A stretch of DNA of 64,000 nucleotides, taken from NCBI RefSeq assembly GCF_002001045.1, contig NZ_MUNR01000010.1:248001-312000 (forward strand), read 5' to 3'. A model generated the notes under the pieces. That model had not been told where the DNA came from, searched no databases, and saw only the letters and a program-made list of their open reading frames with translations. Shown here piece by piece: positions 47,908-57,645 of the stretch (its first letter is position 1; every line of letters starts with the position of its first letter). Source of the stretch: Rhodanobacter sp. C01 (GTDB lineage Bacteria > Pseudomonadota > Gammaproteobacteria > Xanthomonadales > Rhodanobacteraceae). The translations under genes were made by a program, and so were the position numbers.

Positions 47908-48381
47908 ATGAACCATCCCCTCAAGTATCCCCGGTCGCTGCACGTTTTCGCCATCCGCCATGGCCTGGCTTTCGCCCTGCTTCTCGCAGCGGGGCTTGGC
48001 AGCACGGCAAGCCGCGCCGACCCCGGCGATTTCCAGGCGATGCCCGGGCTGTGGAAGACCGTGACGCGTGTCGTTGAACATGGTCATGCAGGGCCGCCAA
48101 CGATTCGCTGGCAATGCGTGGACGAAGATGCGGACCCCTGGCTGATGTTCGCGGACCTGCCCATTCCGGATGCGTCATGTCAGCGCAGTGACCAGCATCG
48201 CAGCAATACCGCCCTGGCCTGGACAGTGAACTGTTCCGGCCATCCACCGCATAGCGGGCATGGCCGCGTGGATTTCGATTCGGCCGAGCACTATACCGCC
48301 AGCGTCGAACTGCAGGATCGCGGCGAGGTCGTGCGCGTCGAGGGCCAGCGCTACGCCGCCTGCACCGGTCCCAGCGACTGA
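47908..48381 (+). CDS. Exported DUF3617-like protein
   Basis: A 157-residue protein with a signal peptide (FALLLAAGLGSTASRAD) followed by GDFQAMPGLWKTVTRVVEHG, the opening of DUF3617 proteins, then paired cysteines (WQCVDED, SCQRSD, VNCSGH, AACTGP) and a beta-rich body. The family is periplasmic and without known function. It lies 111 bases after the phosphoesterase gene and converges with the RND pump genes. Confidence 0.7.
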   Translation: MNHPLKYPRSLHVFAIRHGLAFALLLAAGLGSTASRADPGDFQAMPGLWKTVTRVVEHGHAGPPTIRWQCVDEDADPWLMFADLPIPDASCQRSDQHRSNTALAWTVNCSGHPPHSGHGRVDFDSAEHYTASVELQDRGEVVRVEGQRYAACTGPSD

Positions 48382-48404
48382 TCCTCTTGTCCCGCGAGCA
48401 AGCG

Positions 48405-51400
48405 CTATTTCGGCAATGCCGGCATCTGCTGCTGCAAGGTACGCTGGCGCTGGATCTCGGTGCGTAGCTGTTTGCGTCTCGCCTTGCGTTCGCGGCGATC
48501 GTGCTGCCACAGGTAGATTGCCGGCGTGCTCAGCAAGGTCAGCAATTGCGACACCAGCAGGCCACCGAGGATGGCGATGCCGAGCGGCTGGCGCATCTCC
48601 GAGCCGTAGCCGAAACCGATCGCCAGCGGCAGCGCCGCGCCCATCGCGACCAGGGTAGTCATGGTGATCGGACGGAAGCGCACCAGCGCCGCCTCGCGGA
48701 TCGCCTCGGGGGCGGACTTGCCGTGTTCGCGTTCGGCGACCAGCGCGAAGTCGACCATCAGGATCGCGTTCTTCTTGACGATGCCGATCAGCATCAGCAC
48801 CGCGATCACCGACATCAGGGTGAGCTGGGTGTGCGTGACCAGCATCGCGAGGAAGGCGCCCATGCCGGCGGCCGGCAAGGTGGAGAGGATGGTCAGCGGA
48901 TGGATCAGGCTCTCGTAGAGGATGCCCAGCACCACGTACATCACCAGGATCACTGCCAGCAGCATGATCAGTGCATTGTTCAGCGTATCGACCAGGTTCT
49001 GGTTGTCGCCGGTGTACTGCTTCTGCACGCCAGGCGGCAGGTGGGCGACGAAGATCGCCTGGTCGACCAGCTTCAGGCCATCCGTCTGGGTGATGCCCTT
49101 GTCGAGGTTGTAGTTGATCGATGACGATTCGAGCTGGTTGTAGTGGCTGACCGTGACCGGCGCAATGCCCGGCGCGATCCGCGCCAGCGCGGACAGCGGA
49201 ATCATCTGCCCAAGCGAGTTGCGCACATAGGTGCTGAGCAGGGTGGCCGGACTCAGCGCGGCGGCACTCTCGGCGGTAAGCACCACGCGATACTGGTTGA
49301 GGTCCGAATAGATCGTCGACACCTGGTTCTGGCCGAACGCGTCGTACAGTGCCGAATCGACCTGACCCATGTTCACGTTCAGCCGTGCGGCGACATCACG
49401 GTCCACCTGCAGCATCTGCTGCTTGCCGATGCTGTCGAAGCTGGTGGTCACATCGCGGAACTGCTTCATGCCGCGCATGACCCGCGCCAGCTGCAGGGTG
49501 GGTTGCTGCAAAGGCGTGCCGTCGTTGCTGCTGAGCTGGAACGCGTACTGGCCCTGGCCGCCGCTGCTGGGTCCGCCGCCCTGGATGAACTGCACTGCGG
49601 TCAGCGACACGTCGAGGTCGGTGACGGTCTTGTAGTACTTGTCCAGCCGGTCGACCACCGCCTGCGCCGAATCGTGGCGGTCACCCGGACCGTCCCCATA
49701 CTGCTTGAGGTCGACGAACAGGATCGAGCGGTTGGTCACCGTGCTGTTGTTGTTGCCGCCGCCGAGGATGGTGGAAACATCGAGCACCGCCGGATCGGCC
49801 TGCAGCACCGCCGCCATCGCCTGCGTGCGCTTGGCCAGCAGGTCGGGCGAGATGTTGGCGTCGGCGGTGATCTGGGCGCGCAGAAGGCCGGTGTCTTCCT
49901 TCGGCATCAGGCCGCCGCCGGCGACCTTTGCCACCACGATCGCCAGCAACACGGTCAGCACCAGCAGGATCGGCGGTTGCCAGCGCATGATGCGGCGGTG
50001 GCGCATGGCCCAGTCCAGCCCGCGCTCGTAGATGCGCAGCATGCCGCGGTCGAAGCGCTCCGCCATGCGTTCCAGCCGGCCCGGCGCACGACTGCCGGCC
50101 GGTGGCTCGTGCAGCAGCCAGCGACCGCACAGCGCCGGTGTGAGCGTGAGCGAGACGACCGCGGAGATCACGATGGTGGCGATCAGCGTGACTGCGAACT
50201 CGCGCATCAGCATGGTGAAGATGTTGTCGCCAAACACCATCGGCGCGAACACCGCGATCAGCGACAGCGTGATCGAGATCACCGTGAAGCCGATCTCCTT
50301 CACACCGGTGAGCGCAGCCTGCAGCGGCGCCATGCCGCGCTCCATGTGGCGCACGATGTTCTCGATCACCACGATCGCGTCGTCCACCACGAAGCCCACG
50401 CACAGCACCAGCGCCACCAGCGAGAAGATGTTCAGGGTGAAGCCGAGCATCCACATCAGCACGCAGGCACCGGCCAGCGACAGCGGCACGCTGAACATGG
50501 CGATTACGGTCGGCCGCACGCGGCGCAGGAATACCAGCATCACCAGCGCCACCATCACGATGCTCATCGCCAACGCCACCTGCACTTCGTGCAGGGCGGA
50601 TTCGGTGGTCGGGGTGAGATCGAAGATCGGGGTGATCTGCACATCGGCCGGCATCAGGTTGTGGAAGCCCGGCAACGCGGCCCGGATCGCCTCCACCGTG
50701 GCCACCGCGTTCGCCTCCGGCCGCTTGCTGATCTGCATGGTCACCGCGCGCGTGCCGTTGAACCACGCCGCGGCATACTGATCCTGCTGACCGCTGCTGA
50801 TCGTGGCCACGTCGGCCAGCCGTACCGGAATGCCGTTGCGGCTGGAGATCACCAGCGTGGCAAAGTCCTGCGCGGTCTGCAGCGAATCGTTGGCGGTCAC
50901 CGTCATCTGCGAGACACCGTCGCTCAGCGTGCCCTGCGGCGAGGTGACATTCGCCGCGCGCAGCGCGTTCGCCACGTCGTTTGCGGTAATCCCCTTGTTG
51001 GCCAGCGCGGAGGTATTCAGCGCGATCCGCACTGCATGCGGCGCGCCGCCGGAAACCGTCACCTGCGCCACGCCGGGGATCTGCGCCACGGCCGGTTGAA
51101 GCAAGGTGGCGGTGAGGTCGTAGAGTTTGTCCGGCGGCAGGCTGGTCGAGGTCAGCGATACCAGCAGCACCGGGATCTGCGAGGTATCGAACTTGATGTA
51201 GTTCGGCGGAATGGGCAGACCCGGCGGAAGGTCGGCGGCGGCGGCGTTGATCGCCGCCTGCACGTCCCGCGCGGCGGCGTCTACTTTGCGGCTCGTGTCA
51301 AACAGGACCTGGATCTGCGCGCCGCCCTCGCTGGCGCTGGAGAACATCTGCTTGACCCCGGGAATGCGTCCGAGATGACGCTCCAGTGGCGCCACCACGG

Positions 51401-51584
51401 TGGTGGCCATGGTTTGTGCACTCGCACCAGGCATCTGCGCAAACACGGCCACGCCGGGAAACTCGATCGACGGGAAAGCCGCCACGCCCAGCAGCAGGTA
51501 GGCGCAGAACCCGGCCAGCATGAGGCCGATGGCGAGCAGCGAGGTGCCGGCAGGGCGGCGGATCAACGGTGCAAAGATATTCAT
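48405..51584 (-). CDS. RND efflux transporter, MdtC/MuxC-like
   Basis: A 1059-residue inner-membrane proton-driven pump with twelve helices and two large periplasmic loops. Helix 4 has FVVDDAIVVIENIVRHME with the proton-relay Asp pair, and FDTSRKVDAAARDVQAAINAA and PGASAQTMATTVVAPLERHLG are usual for the MdtBC/MuxBC group. It follows the closely related pump gene at 51797, and the two could form a mixed trimer as MdtB and MdtC do. No adaptor or channel gene is adjacent. ATG 51584 has GGAC eight bases upstream; 51608 is an alternative. Confidence 0.92.
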   Translation of the reverse strand: MNIFAPLIRRPAGTSLLAIGLMLAGFCAYLLLGVAAFPSIEFPGVAVFAQMPGASAQTMATTVVAPLERHLGRIPGVKQMFSSASEGGAQIQVLFDTSRKVDAAARDVQAAINAAAADLPPGLPIPPNYIKFDTSQIPVLLVSLTSTSLPPDKLYDLTATLLQPAVAQIPGVAQVTVSGGAPHAVRIALNTSALANKGITANDVANALRAANVTSPQGTLSDGVSQMTVTANDSLQTAQDFATLVISSRNGIPVRLADVATISSGQQDQYAAAWFNGTRAVTMQISKRPEANAVATVEAIRAALPGFHNLMPADVQITPIFDLTPTTESALHEVQVALAMSIVMVALVMLVFLRRVRPTVIAMFSVPLSLAGACVLMWMLGFTLNIFSLVALVLCVGFVVDDAIVVIENIVRHMERGMAPLQAALTGVKEIGFTVISITLSLIAVFAPMVFGDNIFTMLMREFAVTLIATIVISAVVSLTLTPALCGRWLLHEPPAGSRAPGRLERMAERFDRGMLRIYERGLDWAMRHRRIMRWQPPILLVLTVLLAIVVAKVAGGGLMPKEDTGLLRAQITADANISPDLLAKRTQAMAAVLQADPAVLDVSTILGGGNNNSTVTNRSILFVDLKQYGDGPGDRHDSAQAVVDRLDKYYKTVTDLDVSLTAVQFIQGGGPSSGGQGQYAFQLSSNDGTPLQQPTLQLARVMRGMKQFRDVTTSFDSIGKQQMLQVDRDVAARLNVNMGQVDSALYDAFGQNQVSTIYSDLNQYRVVLTAESAAALSPATLLSTYVRNSLGQMIPLSALARIAPGIAPVTVSHYNQLESSSINYNLDKGITQTDGLKLVDQAIFVAHLPPGVQKQYTGDNQNLVDTLNNALIMLLAVILVMYVVLGILYESLIHPLTILSTLPAAGMGAFLAMLVTHTQLTLMSVIAVLMLIGIVKKNAILMVDFALVAEREHGKSAPEAIREAALVRFRPITMTTLVAMGAALPLAIGFGYGSEMRQPLGIAILGGLLVSQLLTLLSTPAIYLWQHDRRERKARRKQLRTEIQRQRTLQQQMPALPK

Positions 51585-51659
51585 GGCACGTCCATGGCCC
51601 GCAAGCATAACGGTGAGTCGCCGTGGTCAGGCATGCCCGCGGCGGACAACAGGGTAACG

Positions 51660-51745
51660 GCAATCGCCGGCATCCGGGTCATGCGGGCTTTATGCCTGCC
51701 ACAACGCGCCGGCGGATGTGCCTGAAGTCCATGCCCTGCTGAAAA
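51660..51745 (-). repeat. Duplicated leader block, copy A
   Basis: Between the two pump genes, segments GGCTTTATGCCTGC and ATGTGCCTGAAGTCCA match copy B at 55049-55112 almost exactly, with diverged bases between. The pump-coding regions are paralogous too, so the duplication covered the gene together with its upstream DNA. Confidence 0.6.
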
Positions 51746-51796
51746 GCAGGGCGCGGTGGCGCACATCCGCTGGCTGCCATGCCATGGCACTCGCGC

Positions 51797-54700
51797 TCAG
51801 GTTGCCGGCAGCGCCTTCAGCCGGCGCTTCTCGGCGCGGCGCTCGCGCCGCGCCGCCTTGCGGATCTTGCGGTCGTGGTTCCACAGGTAGATCGCCGGCG
51901 TGCTGAGCAGGGTCAGCAGCTGCGACACCAGCAGGCCGCCGACGATCGCGATGCCGAGCGGCTGGCGCATTTCCGAGCCGATGCCGAAACCGATCGCCAG
52001 CGGCAGCGCCGCACCCATCGCGACAAGGGTGGTCATGGTGATCGGGCGGAAGCGCACCAGTGCCGCCTCGCGGATCGCCTCGGGCGCAGGCAGCCCGCGC
52101 TCGCGTTCGCCGACCAGGGCAAAGTCCACCATCAGGATCGCGTTCTTCTTGACGATGCCGATCAGCATCAGGATCGCGATGATCGCCATCAGCGAAAGCT
52201 GGGTCTGCGTCACCAGCATCGCAAGGAACGCACCGGCACCGGCGGCCGGCAAGGTGGACAGGATCGTCAGCGGATGGCCGAGGCTCTCGTAGAGGATGCC
52301 AAGCACGATGTACATCGCGATGATCGAGCCGATCAGCAGCACCATGCCGTTGGACTGGGCCTGCTGCAGGCGCTGGTTCTGGCCGGTGAAATCGACCCGG
52401 ATGCCGGCCGGCAACCCGGCCACATAGGCGGCCTGTTCGACCAGCTTGATGCCGCTGTCCTGCGGCACGTCCTTGGCGAGGTTGTAGGTGATCGTGGCCG
52501 CTTCCATCTGGTTGTGATGGCGGATGCGCAGCGGGGTGCTGTTGGGTTCGATGTGCGCCAGCGCGGACAGCGGAATCATCAGCCCCTGGTTGTTGCGCAC
52601 GCGCAGGTTGAGCAGCCCTTCCGGGCTGATGCTATCGGCCGAGCCGGTGGTGAGCACCACGAAGTACTGGTTGATGTCCGAATAGATCGTCGAGACCTGG
52701 CGTTGCCCGAACGAGTTGTACAGCGCCGTATCCACGTCGCCCATGCTGACCTGCAGGCGGCTGGCTGCCTCGCGATTCACCTTCAGCAGTTGCTGCTTGC
52801 CGACCTGGTCGAAGTTGCTGCTGACATCGCGGAATTCCTTCATCGTGCGCATCTGGCGCACCATCTTCAGCGCCGACGGCTGCAGGTCGCCGCCATTGCT
52901 GTCGACCAGCTGGAATTCGTACTGGCCGCCCTTGTCGCCGCTGCCGCCACCGCCGAGGAACTGCGAGGCACTGACCGAAACTTTCACATCCGCCAGCTTG
53001 TCGTACTGTTTGGACAGCCGCTCGATGACTTTCTTGATGTTCTCCGGCCGCTCGCCCGGGCCGCTGCCGCGAGGCTTCAGGTCGACAAACATCTGCGCCG
53101 TATTGCCTACCGCGCCACCGGCGTCGTTGCCACCGAGCATGGTCAGCTGGTCGAGCACGGCCGGATCGTCCAGCATGATCTTCATCACGGACTGGGTGCG
53201 CTCGGTCAGCTGCGCCGGCGAGATGTTGGCATCCGCACTGATCTCCACCTGCAACTGCCCGGTGTCCTCTTCCGGCATGAAGGTACCGCCGGCAGTCTTC
53301 ACCACCGCCATGCCGAGCAGAACGGTGACAATCAGCAGGATCAACGGCTGCCAGCGCATGATCCGCCGGTGCCGCATCGCCCAGTCCAGCGCACGCTCGT
53401 ACATGCGCAGCATGCCGCGGTCGAAACGCTCCACCGCGCGTTCCAGCCGGCCCGGCGGCGGCGGGTTGGCCGGTTCGTGCTTGAGCAGATAGGCGCACAG
53501 CGCCGGGGTGAGCGTGAGCGAGACCAGCGCGGAGATCACCACCGCCGCGGTCAGCGTCACCGAGAACTCGCGCAACAACATGATCAACATGTTGTTGCCG
53601 AACAGCAGCGGCGCGAACACCGCCACCAGCGACAGCGTGATCGAGATCACCGTGAAACCGATCTCGCCCACGCCGGTCAGCGCCGCCTGCATCGGCGACA
53701 TGCCATGTTCCATGTGGCGCACGATGTTCTCGATCACCACGATCGCATCGTCCACCACGAAGCCGATGCATAGCACCAGCGCCACCAGCGACAAGGTGTT
53801 GAGCGTATAACCGAGCGCCCACATCACCACGAACGCACCGGCCAGCGACAGCGGTACGCTCAAGGTGGCGATCATGGTCGGTCGCAGCCGGCGCAGGAAC
53901 ACCAGCATCACCAGCACCACCATCACGATCGAGATCAGCAGCGCCACCTTCACCTCGTGCAGCGCCGACTTGGTGGTCTGGGTGAGGTCGAACACCGGCG
54001 TGAGGGTGATGTTGGAAGGCAGCGAAGCCCGCAGCTGCGGCAGTCGCGCGCGGATCGCCTCCACCGTGGCTACCGCGTTGGCTTCCGGTCGCTTGGTGAT
54101 CTGCAGGCCGACCGTGTGCTCCTGGTTGAACCACGCCGCCTGGTATTCGTCCTGCTCGCCGCTGTAGACCTTGGCCACGTCGGACAGCCGTACCGGCGTG
54201 CCGTTCTTAACCGAAATCAGCAGGCGGGCGAATTCGGCCGGCTCCTGCAGGCCATCGCTGGCGGTCACCGTCATCTGCGTGTGACCATCGCTCAGCGCAC
54301 CCTGCGGCGAGGTGACGTTGGCTGCACGCAGCGCATTGGCGACATCGTTCGAGGTGAGTCCCTTCGCCGCCAGCGCGTTGTTGTCCAGTTCGATGCGCAC
54401 CGCATGCGGCGTGCCACCGAATACCTGCACCTGCGCCACGCCGTCGATCTGCGCGACCGCCGGCTTGAGCAGGGTATCGGCGAGGTCGTACAGCTTGTCC
54501 TGCGGCAACCCGCTCGAAGTGAGCGTGATGAACACTATCGGGATCTGCGAAGTGTCGAACTTGAAGTACTGCGGCGGCGACGGCATGCCCGAAGGCAGGT
54601 CGACCGCGGCGGCATTGATCGCCGCCTGCACGTCGCGCGCAGCGCTGTCCGCGGTACGCGAGAAGTTGAAGCGCACGCTCACCGAGGCGGCACCCTCGGT

Positions 54701-54952
54701 GGCGTTGCCGTACATGTCGTCGATGCCGGGGATCTGCCCCAGATGACGCTCCAGCGGCGCCAGCACGGTGTTGGCCATGGTCTGCGCACTGGCGCCCGGC
54801 TGGTTGGCCACCACGTAGACGCCGGGGAAGTCCAGCGACGGCAACGCCGCCACGCCCAGCAGCAGATAGGCGCAGATGCCGGCTAGGGTCAGGCCCAGCG
54901 CCAGCAGCGAGGTACCCGCCGGACGGCGGATCAGGGGTGCGAAGATATTCAC
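51797..54952 (-). CDS. RND efflux transporter, MdtB-like
   Basis: A 1051-residue RND pump strikingly similar to the one at 48405: both begin NIFAPLIRRPAGTSLLA and share most of the first 100 residues. Helix 4 carries FVVDDAIVVIENIVRHME with the proton-relay acids. The start is GTG 54952, which matches ATG of the other copy; an in-frame ATG at 54976 is possible. Upstream is a 270-base gap and then a TonB receptor, so the usual membrane fusion gene (MdtA) is missing here and must come from elsewhere, if it exists. Confidence 0.92.
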   Translation of the reverse strand: MNIFAPLIRRPAGTSLLALGLTLAGICAYLLLGVAALPSLDFPGVYVVANQPGASAQTMANTVLAPLERHLGQIPGIDDMYGNATEGAASVSVRFNFSRTADSAARDVQAAINAAAVDLPSGMPSPPQYFKFDTSQIPIVFITLTSSGLPQDKLYDLADTLLKPAVAQIDGVAQVQVFGGTPHAVRIELDNNALAAKGLTSNDVANALRAANVTSPQGALSDGHTQMTVTASDGLQEPAEFARLLISVKNGTPVRLSDVAKVYSGEQDEYQAAWFNQEHTVGLQITKRPEANAVATVEAIRARLPQLRASLPSNITLTPVFDLTQTTKSALHEVKVALLISIVMVVLVMLVFLRRLRPTMIATLSVPLSLAGAFVVMWALGYTLNTLSLVALVLCIGFVVDDAIVVIENIVRHMEHGMSPMQAALTGVGEIGFTVISITLSLVAVFAPLLFGNNMLIMLLREFSVTLTAAVVISALVSLTLTPALCAYLLKHEPANPPPPGRLERAVERFDRGMLRMYERALDWAMRHRRIMRWQPLILLIVTVLLGMAVVKTAGGTFMPEEDTGQLQVEISADANISPAQLTERTQSVMKIMLDDPAVLDQLTMLGGNDAGGAVGNTAQMFVDLKPRGSGPGERPENIKKVIERLSKQYDKLADVKVSVSASQFLGGGGSGDKGGQYEFQLVDSNGGDLQPSALKMVRQMRTMKEFRDVSSNFDQVGKQQLLKVNREAASRLQVSMGDVDTALYNSFGQRQVSTIYSDINQYFVVLTTGSADSISPEGLLNLRVRNNQGLMIPLSALAHIEPNSTPLRIRHHNQMEAATITYNLAKDVPQDSGIKLVEQAAYVAGLPAGIRVDFTGQNQRLQQAQSNGMVLLIGSIIAMYIVLGILYESLGHPLTILSTLPAAGAGAFLAMLVTQTQLSLMAIIAILMLIGIVKKNAILMVDFALVGERERGLPAPEAIREAALVRFRPITMTTLVAMGAALPLAIGFGIGSEMRQPLGIAIVGGLLVSQLLTLLSTPAIYLWNHDRKIRKAARRERRAEKRRLKALPAT

Positions 54953-55048
54953 GGCGCGTCCATGGCCGGCCAGCATGGCGGCGAAATGTGGCAGCCATAC
55001 AGTCGTGCCGGAGGCAGCGTGCTGGCCACAACGGGGAATGGTATCTCG

Positions 55049-55112
55049 ATCATGCCGGCTTTATGCCTGCAGTCGCGTCCCGGCGTATGTGCCTGAAGTC
55101 CACACCCTGTCG
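55049..55112 (-). repeat. Duplicated leader block, copy B
   Basis: This sits about 100 bases before the MdtB-like start and pairs with copy A. The most conserved parts are TCATGC-GGCTTTATGCCTGC and ATGTGCCTGAAGTCCA. Conservation between copies, while nearby bases differ, hints at a promoter or RNA element; no clear -35/-10 pair is visible. Confidence 0.55.
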
Positions 55113-55186
55113 GAAGGCATGGGTGCGAATTCCCTTATACGTGCCGCCCAGCCCATGCCGCTCTTCCCTCCACTCCATGGACCGAC

Positions 55187-55210
55187 ACCGCCGGCTTCCG
55201 TGCCGGCGGT
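55187..55210. terminator. Hairpin downstream of the BtuB-like gene
   Basis: ACCGCCGGC and GCCGGCGGT form a perfect 9-bp stem with a 6-base loop, 13 bases past the receptor stop on the reverse strand. A T-run is absent. Confidence 0.5.
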
Positions 55211-55222
55211 TCATGCAACAAC

Positions 55223-57160
55223 TCAGTGCGTGGACGGGCTGTAACGCAGGGTCAGGTACCAGGTGCGACCAGGCTGGTTGTAGTAGTAAACGGTCTCGTA
55301 CTCTTTATCGAACGCATTGGCGAGCTTGGCCTCGACCTGCCAGTCGGCTGTGAAGTGCCAACTCGCGCGCAGCGCCAGCGTACTGTAGCCGCCGAGGCGG
55401 TTCACATTGGCGGCATCGTCGTAGCTCCTGCCGGCGACATACCAGGTGGTGCCGACGCCGAAGTCGCCGAAGCGACGGTCGATGTCGATGCGCGCGGTGC
55501 GCTCCGGGCGACGCGGCAGCAGGTTGCCGCTGTTGGCATCGGCAGCGCCGCCGTCGTCCTTCGGTTGCTGCAGGGTCAGATAACCCTGCACCTGCCAGCC
55601 ATCCAGGTTCGCGCCGAGCTGGCCTTCCAAGCCACGGATGCGTGCCTTGCTGACATTGAACGGCACGTAGTTCTGGCTGGGGTCGAGCAGGATCAGGTCG
55701 TCGATGTCGGTCTGGTAGGCATTCACCGCCCAGTTCCAGATGCCGAGCTTCTGGCTCAGGCCCAGTTCGCCGCTGCGCGACTTCTCCGGCTTGAGATTGG
55801 GATTGGCCGACGGGATGCCGTAGTACGGCGGGTAGTACAGGTCGTTGAAGGTCGGCGCGTGGAACGCCGTGCCGTAGCTGGCCATCAGGCGCAGATCGTG
55901 ATCGAAGCTGTAACCCCAGGCCAGCGCGCCGGTGTCGTGGCCGCCGTACTGCGAGTTGTCGTCATGTCGCGCGGACGCCTGCAGCTCGTTGCGGCCGAAC
56001 GTGCCCTGGTATTGCACATAGGTGCCGGTGTCGTTGCGGTTGTCGGCCAGGTAACCGGTGCTGCTGTCGAGGTGTTCCTGCTGGTAATCCACGCCGACCG
56101 TCAGCAGCTGGTTCGAGGCGAGCTCGATGTCGTTCTGCCACGAGTACTGGTTGCGCCGCGAGTTGTAAAAACCGGTCTGCGCGAACGGGTAGTAGGTGCC
56201 GTAATAGGTGCCCTGGTAATACGTGGTGGCGAGGTCCTTGCTCTGCCCCGCATTCAACGTGACCTTCCAGATGTCCAGCGGCGAGAAGCTCAAGCGCACG
56301 CCAGCCACGCGCTGCTCGTTGACCGCATCGTTGCCGCCGTAAGGGCTGCCAGCATATTCCACGTCGTTCTTGCTGCGCAGCCAGGTGAAGGCCAGCTCGG
56401 TGCCGTTGTCCCAGCGGTAGCCGGCATTGGCGGAGCCATTCCAGTTGCGGTAGGCGTCATCGCGCAGATCGTCGACGAAGCAGCCGGCGCCGTTGCCGCC
56501 GTTGGCCTCGGCCGCGCCGAACTTGCAGCCGGGAAAGCCGCTGGTGTACTCGCCGCCCAGGCTGACGTTGTACCAGGCATGCTGGTCGCCGCCGGACAGG
56601 CCGGCCTGGCTGCCGAACAGGCCATTGCTGCCGGCCGTCATGCTCAGCGACGGCGTGATGCCGCCGTCGGCCTGGCCATGGCGGGTAAAGATCTGGATCA
56701 CGCCGCCGATCGCGTCGGCGCCGTACAGGCTCGAGCGCGGACCGCGCACGATCTCGATGCGCTCGATCTGCTCCACCGGAATCTGCTCCAGCGAGGCCAG
56801 CCCGGCCGTCACCGAACCGATCCGCACGCCGTCGATCAGCACCAGCGTATGGGTGGAATTGGTGCCGCGCAGGAAAAGCGAGCTCTGCTGGCCAAGGCCG
56901 CCGCTCTGGGTGAAGGTCACGCCGGGCAGGCCAGTCAGCAGGTCGATCACCGATACCGGCTGCAGCCGCTCGATATCGGCGCGGGTGATCACGGTGACCG
57001 ACGACAGTGCATCGTCCACGGTGATCGCGGTGCGGGTGGCCGTGACGATCACCGGATCCAGTGCCGTCGCATTGTTCTGGGCGGTCGTGTCGTTCTGGTC
57101 CGCCGCATGAGCGGTTATCGTGCAGCTCAGGATTGCCGCTGCCAGCAAGGTCTTCTTCAA
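55223..57160 (-). CDS. btuB: TonB-dependent vitamin B12 receptor, BtuB-like
   Basis: A 645-residue outer-membrane receptor, near the 614 of E. coli BtuB. A signal peptide (TLLAAAILSCTITAHA) is followed by the TonB box region DPVIVTATRT, then the plug with DLLTGLPGVTFTQSGG, SSLFLRGTNSTHTLVLIDGVRIGS and RGPRSSLYGADAIGGVIQIFT. The barrel ends in TWYLTLRYSPSTH. The start is TTG 57160 with GAGGGG nine bases upstream; a GTG at 57190 lacks one. A cobalamin riboswitch lies 140 bases upstream, which fixes the substrate class. Confidence 0.93.
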   Translation of the reverse strand: MKKTLLAAAILSCTITAHAADQNDTTAQNNATALDPVIVTATRTAITVDDALSSVTVITRADIERLQPVSVIDLLTGLPGVTFTQSGGLGQQSSLFLRGTNSTHTLVLIDGVRIGSVTAGLASLEQIPVEQIERIEIVRGPRSSLYGADAIGGVIQIFTRHGQADGGITPSLSMTAGSNGLFGSQAGLSGGDQHAWYNVSLGGEYTSGFPGCKFGAAEANGGNGAGCFVDDLRDDAYRNWNGSANAGYRWDNGTELAFTWLRSKNDVEYAGSPYGGNDAVNEQRVAGVRLSFSPLDIWKVTLNAGQSKDLATTYYQGTYYGTYYPFAQTGFYNSRRNQYSWQNDIELASNQLLTVGVDYQQEHLDSSTGYLADNRNDTGTYVQYQGTFGRNELQASARHDDNSQYGGHDTGALAWGYSFDHDLRLMASYGTAFHAPTFNDLYYPPYYGIPSANPNLKPEKSRSGELGLSQKLGIWNWAVNAYQTDIDDLILLDPSQNYVPFNVSKARIRGLEGQLGANLDGWQVQGYLTLQQPKDDGGAADANSGNLLPRRPERTARIDIDRRFGDFGVGTTWYVAGRSYDDAANVNRLGGYSTLALRASWHFTADWQVEAKLANAFDKEYETVYYYNQPGRTWYLTLRYSPSTH

Positions 57161-57299
57161 GGTATTCCCCTCGGCCGCACACCCGCGCACGGCTCATGGT
57201 TGCAATGAGCTGGCAGCAGGCATAGGGGAGACGGAACGACGGGCAGGCAGGATCGCCACACGCGTGGTTCGGCCTCGCCCACCGCGAGCCACCAGGAAT

Positions 57300-57480
57300 C
57301 GTTCGGGCCGGTCTCCGGGCTTGCGAGCGACATGCGGGGATCCGCATGTCCGGAACAGCACCTTCCCGTGCTCAAGCACAGTGGCGTTCGCCGTTCGTGA
57401 ATCTCGCTTACCGTTGCGGGGGCAGCGCCGGCCTTGCAGTGTTGTCGAACACCACGCACCGGCTTCCCGTTTCATCCCTT
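57300..57480 (-). ncRNA. Cobalamin (B12) riboswitch
   Basis: On the reverse strand the conserved elements follow in order: GGGAAGCCGGTG, GCTGCCCCCGCAACGGTAA, the B12 box GCCACTG, GGGAAGGTG, and the closing GCCCGGAGACCGGCC. These are the core pieces of the AdoCbl riboswitch, and they precede the BtuB-like gene, which would be shut off when B12 is plentiful. Confidence 0.93.
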
Positions 57481-57565
57481 GGACGTCATGCCTGTCGGGA
57501 CACCTGAACCGCGCCACTTTAGCTTCGGACGGCTATTTCAGCAAACGCGGCCCGTGTGAACGCCG

Positions 57566-57645
57566 TGTAGGAGCGCACCCTGTGCGCGAATGCTCTCTTG
57601 GCACGATCAGCACCAGAGCATCGCGCACAGAGTGCGCTCCTACAG
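57566..57645. repeat. REP-like inverted repeat (GTAGGAGCGCAC type)
   Basis: TGTAGGAGCGCACCCTGTGCGCGA and the complementary TCGCGCACAGAGTGCGCTCC-TACA flank a short loop, about 80 bases in all. Repeats of this kind are scattered between genes in Rhodanobacter, Dyella and pseudomonads. The right arm contains the nagA stop codon (57640-57642). Confidence 0.75.
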
